DNA of 29,409 bases from Hemicentrotus pulcherrimus (GCA_003118195.1 BEXV01000714.1:38415-67823), one strand, 5' to 3'. Counted from the first letter of the stretch, positions 1-8,601 are shown. Translations and numbers: made by a program. The notes: generated by a model from the letters alone, not told the origin.

Positions 1-378
1 TTTCTTTCTTGAATTACTTGCCCATAATTATACAACTTCCACACAACTGCGCCAGGAGTGTCATTTTTGACAGACATGGCGCATTATAAATGTTCACTAT
101 TATTTATTATTCTGGGCTAAACGGGTTGGTATATTGGTTATGATTTACTCTAATTTCTACCCATATTGTCCCTCGTGGCATTCGCTTCACAAATTATTTT
201 AAGTCATCATGTTTAAATCGAGTCATAACTTTATTGTTTTCACCTTTACAAAAGTGGTTTAACATAATGACACGCTCTCCCTTTTACTATGATTTATCAT
301 CTATCCTTACAAGAGTTCTTTTTAACTGCCCCTATTTTCTATAAAATTGAATACATTATGGAATGCCAAATAATATCT
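1..378. other. AT-rich non-coding stretch
   Basis: No gene, RNA or repeat boundary is recognisable here. A short open frame beginning near 289 runs into the element copy that starts at about 379 and has no coding character of its own. The sequence immediately upstream of 379 does not match the other copy of that element (20010-20537), so the left end of this copy is missing or too diverged to see. Confidence 0.6.
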
Positions 379-522
379 GTTATTACCAAGGAAAATAAGA
401 AGTCAGTCAGTCACTTAATAGTGTCTGACCAAGAAGTCGAGGAAAGTAAACGGATTTCTTGGCATAATATGAATATGAACATGATTTGATGTTGTCTGCA
501 AAAGGGATACACTACCTTTAAA
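379..522 (+). mobile_element. Partial copy of TTAA-flanked MITE (copy B)
   Basis: This stretch aligns by eye at roughly 80% with the right half of the complete element at 20010-20537. Shared landmarks are TGTTATTACCAA at the left edge, the GTCAGTCACT...AGTGTCTGAC hairpin (406-429), a GTAAACGG block, and the right terminal repeat CTGCAAAAGGGA...CTACCTTTAA. Relative to the complete copy, about 90 bp between the hairpins and the terminal repeat are deleted, and the left half is absent. It carries no transposase and is a decayed non-autonomous DNA transposon. A short open frame crosses both copies in the same register, but the conserved hairpin explains that conservation better than a protein does. 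Confidence 0.75.
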
Positions 523-928
523 ACAAGTGCCTTGGGAATTCCTACCATTGGCAGTCCCTGGTTAGCTTTTTACCAATTACACTAGCAAGTAATCCCCCGG
601 AAAGCACTGCACTCTACCACCAGTGGGGCGTGTGTTGACGAGGCGTGTTAATCAACGAACACATCTTTAGAGAAGTTCAAGAAAGCATCGATGCTAATGT
701 CATTTCTGAACAAACATGCATGGTAATGATTGCAGGGGTGAGGAGATCGCGTACCCCTCGATCCAGTCAGTCGTAACGACTTCCTGGTTTCAATTAGACG
801 AACCATGCACAGAATGGTACAGTACAACATGTAGGTTTGGAAAAGAAATAAAGAAAAGGGGGAATGGACATCTGAAGTGCCCCTCCTGCATCTAGCTGTC
901 AGAACACTTTAAGTTAAGAATAAAACTT
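523..928. other. Non-coding stretch with a G/C-rich hairpin
   Basis: No gene is visible. At 733-762 a segment of the form AGGGGTGAGG...TACCCCTCGA resembles AGGGGGTGAG...CACCCCTCGA near 1166-1191. Each can form a short GGGGTG/CACCCC-type stem. This suggests related repeat fragments, but no boundaries could be set. Confidence 0.4.
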
Positions 929-1465
929 AATAAAACTAGGGGGCAGGCTCTAGTAGTAGTAGTAATAATAATAATAATAATAATATGTTCATCTACATAG
1001 CACTCTCACACTATATGTTTCAAAGCACAGCACAGCACGACAAAATATGTTGAATAATTAAGTCTTTAAAAGGTGTCTAGTGTAGGTGCTAAAATGATCT
1101 GGGGTGAAGAGAAGTGGAGCAAAAACATGTGCATGTTAGTGGAAGTTTGCAAAAAAAGCGGAGGGGAGGGGGTGAGAGCGCACCCCTCGAGCCCCATTGA
1201 TGCAATGGAACATTGCTAAGAATTAGCGTTGGAATAGAGAAAATAAAACTAAGGGGCAGTTGCGCAACATTTTAGTGGGAGGTGGGGTGGGGGGCTGGCT
1301 CTGAATGTATGCGAAATAGAGACCGCAAAATATTATGATTGCGCAAGCTATCGAGATCGTCAAAAAAAAGAGGTATCGCGCCTCTTCCTCTATGTCCCGT
1401 CTGAATCCAACCCCGTGCAACATCGCGAAGAGTGGGCGTTGAAAGAAAATAAAACTAGGGGGCAG
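929..1465 (+). repeat. Three dispersed copies of an 18-bp motif
   Basis: The motif AATAAAACTARGGGGCAG occurs at 929-946, 1242-1259 and 1448-1465, all on the + strand. The second and third copies share extra upstream sequence: GCGTTGGAATAGAGAA and GCGTTGAAAGAA precede the motif. Copy spacing is 313 and 206 bp, so this is not a simple tandem array. It is probably a set of remnants of one repeat family inserted or duplicated locally. Function is unknown. Confidence 0.6.
949..1045 (-). mobile_element. SINE 3' tail ending in (TAG/TAA)n
   Basis: Read on the minus strand, this contains GTGCTTTGAAAC (1016-1027 reversed), then GAGTGCTATGT (995-1005 reversed), then an ATT/ACT trinucleotide array (949-985). 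The order AGCGCTTTGA, spacer, GCGCTATATAA, (ATT)n is the tail seen also at 4500-4620 and 7972-8035. Only the tail is present; no tRNA-like head or A/B box was found upstream on the minus strand. It is a 5'-truncated non-autonomous retroelement. Confidence 0.6.
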
Positions 1466-2147
1466 TCGTGTGAAAGTTGATTGGCGTGAAACCCATGTAG
1501 ATTTGAATGTTCATGTGAGGTCCCCATGCTACAAAGGGCAGAGGTGGAGATGGAATCTAGAGATACGTGAGTCACAGATTTTATTTGTGATTCTTTAACT
1601 TTTCATTGATTAAACAGTCCTACAGAGGAAGTACGGAGCTACCAGTTACATCAGGTTTGAAGAAATAAAAGAATCGCATAACAAGCTAAGATTACTTATA
1701 TGCAGATTATATACTTCTGAAATGACCTTTTATTTCGATAATTCGGGAAATTGGAAAAGATAAAAAAAAAGTTCTTGTATACCAAATCAACACGTCATGA
1801 TGAGACAGTGTGAGGTGCTGGAGAAAGCAATCTAAAAACACATAAATAGCGTTCAGTACATGCTCATGCACAAGTTGATAGAGGTTCTAGAGGTCTCACG
1901 CCTATGCTGATGAGAAAAATGAATTCGCTCCTGGAAACAACATCAAATGTCCCTATAAGCTTTGTGCTGTTTTGCGCAAAAGGAGACATTCGGAAGCAAC
2001 ACATATTCAGACATAATATCCAATCATACCGTCTAAGCATGGATTCCGAAAGCTAATGGAAAAACGTGTTTGGAGCTCGCAAATCAGTGACGGACCCAGA
2101 GTTTTGTTGTCCTCCTATTATAGGACTGTAGGGCAAATACCGCTGTC
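1466..2147. other. AT-rich non-coding stretch
   Basis: Nothing recognisable: no long frame with coding bias, no tRNA-like boxes and no inverted termini. The C-rich run at 2148-2172 marks the change to the purine-rich segment that follows. Confidence 0.5.
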
Positions 2148-2210
2148 GTGCCCGCCCGCCCCCCTCTCCCGCTTCCACCAGTGTATTGTTCACTGACATG
2201 TCGGTATAGG

Positions 2211-2283
2211 AGCCATGAGAAAGAAAGAGAGACAGAGGTAGACACAAAAGGAAAGTCAGGGAGTGAAAGGGAGAGCCAGGGTA

Positions 2284-2320
<37 letters not shown>
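2211..2320. repeat. Purine-rich tract with (GA)n microsatellite
   Basis: A purine-rich segment ends in an uninterrupted GA run at 2291-2317. It creates low-complexity frames on both strands (Arg/Glu on plus, Ser/Leu on minus) that should not be read as proteins. It lies just upstream of the candidate exon at 2350. Confidence 0.9.
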
Positions 2321-2322
<2 letters not shown>

Positions 2323-2349
2323 CCTTGATTCATCTTTAATACATGTCAG

Positions 2350-2569
2350 ACTCAGCTTGGAATCCCTGTTTTCGCTGTTTAACGGGAGATCGGAATCCAT
2401 TGAGGACTTCGACCACCGTGGCATGAAGAGAAGGAGGTGCTCGACCGGAGAAGATCACACTTCGAAAGAGATTGTGAAGGCGCCTCAGAAAGTCCCACAG
2501 GAATTCTTGGAAGGATGGCTCGGGAACGATTACGTTCCATGGTTCATCCATGAAAGGATAGATGGTTGA
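2350..2569 (+). CDS. Candidate terminal coding exon, unknown protein
   Basis: An open frame runs through this interval to TGA at 2567-2569. It is more GC-rich than its flanks, and about 60% of its third codon positions are G or C, which is unlike the surrounding AT-rich DNA. A plausible acceptor, CATGTCAG, ends at 2349 after a modest pyrimidine-rich stretch. In that frame the peptide is hydrophilic. It has SIEDFDHRGMKRRRCSTGED in its first half, with a KRRR basic cluster, and ends FLEGWLGNDYVPWFIHERIDG-like near the stop (last ~20 residues, aromatic-rich). No ATG begins the frame in the right place, so it would be a last exon. I do not recognise the family. The reverse strand is also largely open here, and no matching upstream exon was found, so this may be chance. 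Confidence 0.35.
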
Positions 2570-2689
2570 TCAATGTAATTCAGGGCGTGTGTCCTTAGGT
2601 CGTGCTCAAACTTACATTCGCACATCAATAGGCAACGCGACTTTAGATCAATAATGATTGTTTTCTATTCCAGTCATATTTGAGGGTCA

Positions 2690-2905
2690 AAATGGTATTC
2701 TGTTTTTGTGTAGCGCACAGGTCTCTTTGAGCTTCAAAAGAGCACTACTTACCCATACTATAGCCCTGCTGCCCTGATTAACCATTTAATTCACCTGGGT
2801 CGAGTAAGACAAATGCAAATGAATGTCCTGCCAAATGACGTAAGTGATATGGCAGGGACTCGAACCTCTTACCTCGTGATACATTTTTAGTCTGATGATT
2901 GATGG
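2690..2905 (-). mobile_element. tRNA-derived SINE
   Basis: On the minus strand a perfect pol III B box, GGTTCGAGTCC, lies at 2856-2866, preceded by tRNA-like TATCACGAGGTAAG. It is followed by a body with ATTTGGCAGGACATTCATTT and CGACCCAGGTGAATTAAATG, then a tail with GTGCTCTTTTGA (2734-2744 region) and GTGCGCTACAC (2708-2718). The body matches the plus-strand SINE at 22309-22520 (ACTWACGTC, the GCARGAYATT block, ACMCAGGTG). The A box is degenerate. SINEs of this kind are transcribed by RNA polymerase III and mobilised by a LINE reverse transcriptase; this copy looks old. Confidence 0.75.
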
Positions 2906-3018
2906 ACTAAAATTCTTTCAACCCACATTGTGTCCGGACTGTTTACGGCTGATTACTGTGTTAAGATCTATCATATCCTTATGTCCCCCTAAGCCAGACA
3001 CCGTGTGGACATCGAAAT
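2906..3018. other. Spacer between SINE and foldback repeat
   Basis: Short non-coding interval. The minus-strand A-box region of the neighbouring SINE may extend into its first 30 bases. Confidence 0.4.
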
Positions 3019-3173
3019 GTCGTCTTTCAAACCAAGGGCTGGGCAGAAGCAATAGGGACTTTAAGATTTGCCTTAAAGGGACGTTACACATAGCAGTCCA
3101 CTCTGTCGACATGCAAATCTAAAAGTCCTTAATGACGGACAAACGTCTGTATGGACACGTCGGTTGAAACGAC
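3019..3173. repeat. Foldback (inverted) repeat
   Basis: The inner arms are 3054-3071 (AGGGACTTTAAGATTTGC) and 3113-3130, whose reverse complement is AAGGACTTTTAGATTTGC, with 16 of 18 matching. About 41 bases separate them. Weaker outer arms continue the symmetry: 3019-3033 (GTCGTCTTTCAAACC) against 3162-3173 (reverse complement GTCGTTTCAACC). Transcribed RNA could fold into an imperfect hairpin. It is most simply a foldback-type MITE; a precursor-miRNA-like hairpin is possible but the outer mismatches argue against it. Confidence 0.6.
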
Positions 3174-3189
3174 TCATGCAGATCGAGTG

Positions 3190-3198
3190 GTCACGTGA
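3190..3198. promoter_or_regulatory. CACGTG E-box (GTCACGTGA)
   Basis: GTCACGTGA is a near-complete USF/MITF/TFEB-type E-box. Two perfect GTCACGTGAC copies occur at 9821 and 23445. There is no gene beside it, so function is unproven. Confidence 0.25.
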
Positions 3199-3429
3199 TA
3201 GTGACTCCTTCATCTACGGCCAGGACATCTCTGTTGCACCAGAATTAAAGAAAGTAGCAGGTTGTAGCTACACTGTCGCTCATTTAGTTGGAATATTTTT
3301 GATTTACCCCAATTTGTGGAATTATTTTAAAAATAATTAAAAGATAATAGATCTAGATAATGATATACATTCTCAGATTGTATTGAATAATAATTTGCCG
3401 AAGTGTGTTTTGCGTGACTGCTAAAGCAT

Positions 3430-3625
3430 TGTGTATGCTACTATGCTTATCAACTGGGGACCTACGCCCTTAAGTCATAAATGACAGTAATGAGGATTAA
3501 TGCCCCACAAAAGGGCACTAAAATAGCACATCGACACGGTTTTGATCCTGCGTCCTCACAGTTACGAGGCCATTGCTTTGTCACTGAACCATGACTGTAC
3601 GCAGTGGGGGCTGGGCTAGCGGGCA
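3430..3625 (-). mobile_element. tRNA-derived SINE, second family
   Basis: Read on the minus strand, the head has an A-box-like TGGTTCAGTGA (3581-3593 region) and a degenerate B box GGATCAAAACC (3538-3548). These are followed by GTGCCCTTTTGTGGGGCATT, AATCCTCATTACTG, and a distal part with GACTTAAGGGCGTAGGTCCC. The order of head, GGCATTAATCCTCA body and GGTCCC distal block is one I recognise from SINEs of marine invertebrates. The distal part differs from the ATT-tailed elements in this window, so I treat it as a separate family. A 122-residue open frame on this strand is a shadow of the SINE. Confidence 0.7.
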
Positions 3626-3654
3626 GTTTCCATAAATTAAATTTAAAAACACAG

Positions 3655-3690
3655 AAAATGCAATAAATTTTTAAAAATTTATTGCATTTT
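3655..3690. repeat. Perfect 36-bp palindrome
   Basis: The left arm AAAATGCAATAAATTTTT (3655-3672) is the exact reverse complement of the right arm 3673-3690, with no spacer and no mismatch. The symmetry stops abruptly on both sides (G at 3654, A at 3691). It lies 30 bp from the 5' end of the SINE at 3430-3625. It could extrude as a cruciform or transcribe into a tight hairpin. It contains AATAAA on both strands, so it would also present a polyadenylation hexamer to transcripts from either direction. Confidence 0.9.
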
Positions 3691-4198
3691 ACCCCGGTCC
3701 GCAACATAAAGAAAATTCTCTGTGTGCCCATGCCTTGAGCCATAATGCATGGCCGTCCATAGGATTTTTTTTTACTGTTTTTTAGCTGTTTTATACCATG
3801 TAAGCTCTTTATACTGCATTTTCCGTTCAAAAGGTATCAAATTGTCCCGAAGATGTATATTAGAATACCCCCCCCCCGGAAGTGGAGACGGTGTTCATAT
3901 TGTATACGTGCACGCATCCGATGTTTTAGTGATAAAGCACTTAGCATGACTGTAGAGACAGTAATTAAAAAGAAAATAAAAATAGCAATTGTGTTTTTAG
4001 AGAGCATTACTTAAAAGGGAATGAACTTTGAGCTTCCAAGATGCCATCTACTCCTATACCATGTACTCCTATGTCAATTTCTAATTATTGACTTTGCCCG
4101 ATCAGGGTGCTGTGATGTCGTGGTGAGGAGCTGACACTGACATGCTGGGATCTTCAGAAAACCTGAGAAAATCTAGGGTATGAAGATTAAATTGAATA
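3691..4198. other. Non-coding stretch with poly-C run
   Basis: A 10-base C run lies at 3868-3877. Otherwise the sequence is AT-rich with no gene, tRNA-like box or inverted terminus that I can support. Confidence 0.5.
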
Positions 4199-4213
4199 TG
4201 AAGCTGTGAGGGA

Positions 4214-4244
<31 letters not shown>

Positions 4245-4259
4245 CGTGTGGGTGTGTAT
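4199..4259. repeat. (GA)n microsatellite with short (GT)n
   Basis: A GA run at about 4211-4244 is followed by a short GTGTGGGTGTGT segment. It is a simple repeat only. Confidence 0.9.
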
Positions 4260-4408
4260 ATGGACTATATAGTATATACTAGGGTGATTAAATGATCGGT
4301 GCTCGCTTTTCCCTCATCATTCAAAAAGCGATTTTTAATGTTCACACTTCTCCTTTTTCATATTGAGCTCATATACCTGTCTTCTGAGACTTACACTCTT
4401 TCTCCCAG

Positions 4409-4441
4409 TTAAATGGTTTGGCAGGGATGTGCATGAAGAAG
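4409..4441 (+). CDS. Candidate 33-nt microexon
   Basis: A good 3' splice-site sequence, TTACACTCTTTCTCCCAG, ends at 4408, and AAG|GTAATG forms a consensus-like 5' splice site at 4441/4442. The interval between is 33 nt, eleven codons long, so it would keep frame if skipped. One phase is open as KWFGRDVHEE with split codons at both ends; another reads LNGLAGMCMKK. A possible branch-point region lies about 30 bases upstream. The evidence is splice signals only. Such pairs also occur by chance, and no partner exon was found. Confidence 0.25.
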
Positions 4442-4499
4442 GTAATGCATATTGATCTTTTTACTCTTTATTTTGTAAATTTAAGTTCTATTTATTTAT

Positions 4500-4620
4500 T
4501 GATAATAATGATAATAATGGATTCTTATATAGCGCACGTATCGACCTTGCAAGGTCCTCAAGGCGCTCCAACATTACCCGGCTTTGCTAGGCTGCCGATT
4601 TCGACCCTCGCAGCATTTAA
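4500..4620 (-). mobile_element. SINE 3' tail with (ATT/ATC)n
   Basis: On the minus strand the order is GGAGCGCCTTGAGGACC, then GGTCGATACGTGCGCTATAT, then AAGAATCC and an ATTATTATC array. This is the same tail layout as at 949-1045 and 7972-8035, and no tRNA head is visible. It is a 5'-truncated SINE or related element. Confidence 0.65.
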
Positions 4621-5820
4621 CTAATTATGCGGTGTCTTTTATTACATCGATATACAACGTGAACCGAGGGCTAATTGTATTAAATGAGCTAGCAATAAAT
4701 GGATAGAAATATAAATACTAACTGACATATTCATGATTTTTCAGCTATTATCGTCTAAAATTGTGAATAATGTTCAAGGTCATTCACATCAAAATTCTGT
4801 TCCCAGAACAACAAATATCCTGCTCGAGTCTCAAACCAAGAACGTGTTTCATTTTATGATAGCTACACTTCATATCACTTAATCCCATTGTAATTTGATT
4901 TGTACGCACCTGATTTCATATTCGGTGCAAAACAAATATATTCTGTTACATATTCCATGTGCATAGCGCTATTTGATTGCGTAACTTTAGCTGAGTGGCA
5001 GATGGCTTGCCAATCAAAATCATAGTGCAATTCTGATTGATTTTAGGATTAGGTTGGTTTTAGTTGGTTCGCCAGTCATATTGAATGCATAATGTGTATT
5101 GCTCTCTATCGCGCGATATCTTTTCGTTTGAATGTAAAAGACAAGTGAATGTGATGTGAATAAAAATGAAAGAATGTCCCACAGATCTGTTACTTTGCTG
5201 GCAAATTACCAAACATCCAAACTCTACAAACTGTTCTTAGATTGAACGTTTGAACTTGATAAAATGTATTCCTGATGTACTAAATACAAGTAAGAAATAC
5301 ATATTTTGATAAAATACAAAACAAGGAGGGCGAAGCATTGGAAAATGAATTAAATCTAAAATGTGACCACATCTATCCCACCTCTTTTAGGAAATTGAAC
5401 AACATTTCTTCCTGGTTTGAAATGGTGATTCCAGACATTTTTGTTGCAGATCGTTTATCATTTTTTTTTTTAAAGGAGTGAGAGTCGTCTTGAAAATGCA
5501 TAATTCAAACTCCTACGTTTGTTACAATCAATAATATTGCATTGGAAGAAAAAAACAATCATATGTGAATTATTGGAAATAGATTACAGCAATAACTGTA
5601 AACTCGTTACAAATCATGTAGGGAAACGAAATTGAGGGTATTTATTTGAGGAAAGTGTTGGTGCCAAATAATCGCTCCAATGCGTTGTAAATGCTTCAAT
5701 AATTTTTAGGTTTGCAATATCCGCAGTCAGATGAGTTCTTTGGACTGTCTATATTAGATTGAGAGAAAGATTGGACATCGCAAATTATGAGATCTGATGC
5801 AGAAATGCAGGAAGAACGTG
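4621..5820. other. AT-rich non-coding spacer
   Basis: No gene, RNA gene or repeat boundary can be supported over this 1.2 kb. A T-run lies near 5461. The sequence is ordinary intergenic or intronic DNA. Confidence 0.5.
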
Positions 5821-6005
5821 TTTTCATTTTCTTCAATCTCCCTCACCGCTCCCCTCTCTCTCCTTCTCCCTTTCCTCTCTTTCTCTCTATCCGTCGATGA
5901 CTTTCCCCATCTTTCTTTCCATCGCTCTTTTCTCCTTTTACCTTTACCTCTGCCTCTTTAGCTCTCTCTTGATGTATCTTTGCAACTCTGTCTCCTTCTA
6001 TGATC
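5821..6005. repeat. Pyrimidine-rich low-complexity tract
   Basis: A degenerate CT-rich tract with short CTCTCT runs and interruptions. It is likely an old, decayed (CT)n microsatellite. Confidence 0.75.
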
Positions 6006-6164
6006 CATGAATCGTGCTGTTATTTCTCCCTTGTTATGATACACTGGGTCACAATATCTCAAAACGCCACATTTTGAGGACGAGTTTGTTAATCAGTATT
6101 AATTTCGAAATCAACACAGACAATAGTATAAATAGCGCACATGCCAAATAATAAATATATGTAT

Positions 6165-6176
6165 ATTCATATATAT

Positions 6177-6220
<44 letters not shown>
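6165..6220. repeat. (TA)n microsatellite
   Basis: An uninterrupted AT/TA run at 6179-6220 is preceded by imperfect TATAT repeats from about 6155. It is self-complementary and prone to cruciform formation and length variation. Confidence 0.95.
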
Positions 6221-6222
<2 letters not shown>

Positions 6223-6288
6223 CAATGTTTTTGACAAAAAACAACAGATATNTTTTTGACAATGTTTTTGACAAAAAACAACAGATAT
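6221..6288. repeat. 37-bp tandem duplication containing the only N
   Basis: The 31-base block from GACAATG to CAGATAT at 6221-6251 recurs identically at 6258-6288. The N (6252) and TTTTT lie between, giving a 37-bp period. The block itself contains two TTTTTGACA-like segments. The duplication abuts the (TA)n array. It may be a real slippage duplication, or an assembly artefact where two reads were joined; the N sits exactly at the repeat junction. Confidence 0.9.
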
Positions 6289-7790
6289 GGCCCAGAACAA
6301 TGGATATGCGAAAGCAGGGCGTAACATTAAAAACACAAAACTCAAATAAATAAAAAAAACGTGAAGTACATTATACGATACACAGTTCAAATGGGATAAT
6401 ATTCTTGAAACGATTAATATAATGATTTCGTTGATGATAACTACTGATTTTCGAAAATGGAAGGTGTGAATTTTCTGAACTGAAATGATGGTTCACCTCA
6501 AAATACTTGTTAATACTTCTGCATTCTTCTTCGCATCATTACATGGCGAATTCCGGCAGTAAAAGCACGGCGTTTTCTAAATTTAAAACATTTACGTTCC
6601 CCTCGGGGGGTAGCAGCGAAACAGATAACCGGACGTGGTGATGCATCCATGAAACACGTTTAACCTTTTCCGGCCTGTGATGTAAGCTAAATTATGCACG
6701 AAGGAAACTTCACTTCTTCTGCAAGGTGCAAAATACTATAATGAAATTCATGATCTGCCCCGAATCCCTGTTTGAAAGCTACATCGTAAATGAGGCATAT
6801 TTAGGGGTAAGCATGGAGAAACATTTTGGTTTATCGACATGTATATGGGCCAGCTAAAGGGAGACATTAACACGAAATAATTAGGCTGATGTGATTTTCT
6901 ACATATAATACACTACATTAAAACTTGATCGACAATTTGTTGAATTATAAAGGCCTAAAAAGGCAAGTTCAATTCCATGTCAAAATGCAGAATTTAAACG
7001 TCACGACAAATCAAACAACTGATTTTCTTTTACAAGTCATTATACACCTCATGTATTTTCAGTTTTAAATCAGATGTTTTGTCATTAATATATTTAATGA
7101 AAGTTTTCTTGCCCAGTGTCCGGAAAGTTGTCCGGGTTGATTATCTATAAACACTAACTAATGATGTATTGCACTAACATCAAGATTAGATTATAGATTA
7201 AAGATAGTAGGGGGTGCACAAAGCTATGAAGTAAATTTTTCTTCAATAAACATGAGGTCTTTTTTGTAAAATAGACTGACGGTTATACTGTTCATGCATG
7301 ATTGGCCAGACCATAGATTGAAGTATTCATCATAACGGTCCATCTTCGCTTCGTTTATTTTTCCTCCAATTTTATCGGGTTGATCCTTCAAAGAATCCCT
7401 GTCCGAAATGCTGACACCTTGAGATGAAATTTGTAATTATTGATGATATATGATACCTCATAGACACTACACCGGTCCACACGAGTGATGTTTTGATTAC
7501 AGATGATGTAGCCATACATAGGCCCCGATTGACGGCCGGGAAGGGGGGGGGGAGGTGGATAGGGGTGACCAATGGCAGATTTAATGGAAAAGGTATACAC
7601 TTTTTAGGTGCAAGTGGCGTGCCTTGAATACAGATGTTACCCTTTATTGTGCAATCGATCGTAAATGTGCTCTCCCTCTTAACAAAATCCTGAAATCCCT
7701 CCTTTTTTCAAAACAAATTTCCATGTCATGTACAAAAGAAATTGCCCTTTATTCTTTTTTCCCCCTCGGAATTAGACCCCATTTCAAAGG
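6289..7790. other. AT-rich non-coding spacer
   Basis: No gene is recognisable. The only distinctive item is a G-rich run (GGGAAGGGGGGGGGAGG) near 7540-7557. The region also has several short A/T runs. No tRNA-like boxes or paired inverted termini were found. Confidence 0.5.
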
Positions 7791-7796
7791 CTATAT

Positions 7797-7800
7797 ACTA

Positions 7801-7836
<36 letters not shown>

Positions 7837-7858
7837 TTACTACTACTGCTACTACTAT
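7797..7858. repeat. (CTA)n microsatellite
   Basis: A CTA/ACT trinucleotide array with three single-base interruptions. It encodes leucine runs on plus and valine runs on minus in low-complexity frames. It lies just upstream of a plus-strand SINE and may descend from the tail of an earlier inserted copy. Confidence 0.95.
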
Positions 7859-7883
7859 AGATAGCAAGTGTGCGCTTGTAAAA

Positions 7884-8085
7884 TAACTCCTGGCTGAAAT
7901 GCTCCACAGGGAGTGGAGAATATGCATACATTGTGTGCGGGTAAGCCTGAATCCAATGACCGGGGTAATGTAAAGCGCTTTGATAGGGCCTTCGGTCCGG
8001 AAAAGTGCTATATAAGAACTAGCTATTATACTACTCCTGATAAAATTATCCGTAATGATGATAATACTATAACAATAATATATAT
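7884..8085 (+). mobile_element. SINE 3' portion, plus strand
   Basis: In order: a body with GGCTGAAATGCTCCACAGGG and AGTGGAGAATATGCATACAT, then CCTGAATCCAATGACCGGGG, AAAGCGCTTTGA (7972-7983), a small hairpin CCTTCGGTCCGG, and GTGCTATATAAGAACTAG (8005-8022), ending in an imperfect ATTA/ATA tail. It is the best-preserved member of the tail family in this window. I recognise the type as a common marine-invertebrate SINE tail. No intact A/B box pair was found at its left, so it is 5'-truncated or its head has diverged. Confidence 0.7.
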
Positions 8086-8520
8086 ATACTATGATATCTT
8101 TGAAATAAATAAAAATGAGGCAAAGCAAATCATGTGAAATGTACTATTTCTTAACACACTGTTTTTTAAACTAGCGCTACACGCATGAAGTCCGTTATAC
8201 ACGCCCTTTTTTTTTACCCAATGAATACGATATGAACCGCTCTTTGTTAAAAGCCAGTCTCGCTGTTACAACTTGCCTGCCTTCTTATCTCCCACGTGAC
8301 CCAGTAATTAATAATTTACGGCTAATCTCTTTGACCCAAGGCATCAGTGGAGATGAATATTTGATAATTCAATCTACCCTAGAAATTACCAATACCGAGG
8401 GACTAAATAAATGCAAGGTTATCGGGAACTTAATTAGTGAGAGGGGAAATCGGCTTGATATGTAATTGATTATATCCATTATCATCTGACAATGGATGTA
8501 ACTTCCGTATCGTATATCAT
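8086..8520. other. AT-rich non-coding spacer
   Basis: Contains a short (TA)n run near 8078-8092 and a T run near 8207. A 77-residue frame at 8232-8465 has no coding bias and no recognisable family, so it is not called. Confidence 0.5.
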
Positions 8521-8522
8521 AT

Positions 8523-8528
8523 TCTCTC

Positions 8529-8580
<52 letters not shown>

Positions 8581-8601
8581 ACACACACTTTCACTCTCTC
8601 T
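8523..8601. repeat. (TC)n microsatellite with (AC)n end
   Basis: A CT dinucleotide array with two interruptions (CCCT, TTTCT) is followed by ACACACAC and a further short CT block. Confidence 0.95.

Noticed and set aside
2053..2424. A 123-residue minus-strand frame
   Set aside because: It is built around the (GA)n tract read as Ser/Leu and overlaps the more plausible plus-strand exon candidate.
2850..2905. A functional tRNA gene, because of the perfect B box
   Set aside because: The A box is degenerate, no acceptor stem can be paired, and a SINE body follows directly.
3462..3830. A 122-residue minus-strand frame
   Set aside because: It runs through the SINE at 3430-3625 and the palindrome; its translation reflects those repeats.
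6049..6390. Minus-strand frame of 113 residues with Ile/Tyr repeats
   Set aside because: It is a translation of the (TA)n array and crosses the undetermined base at 6252.
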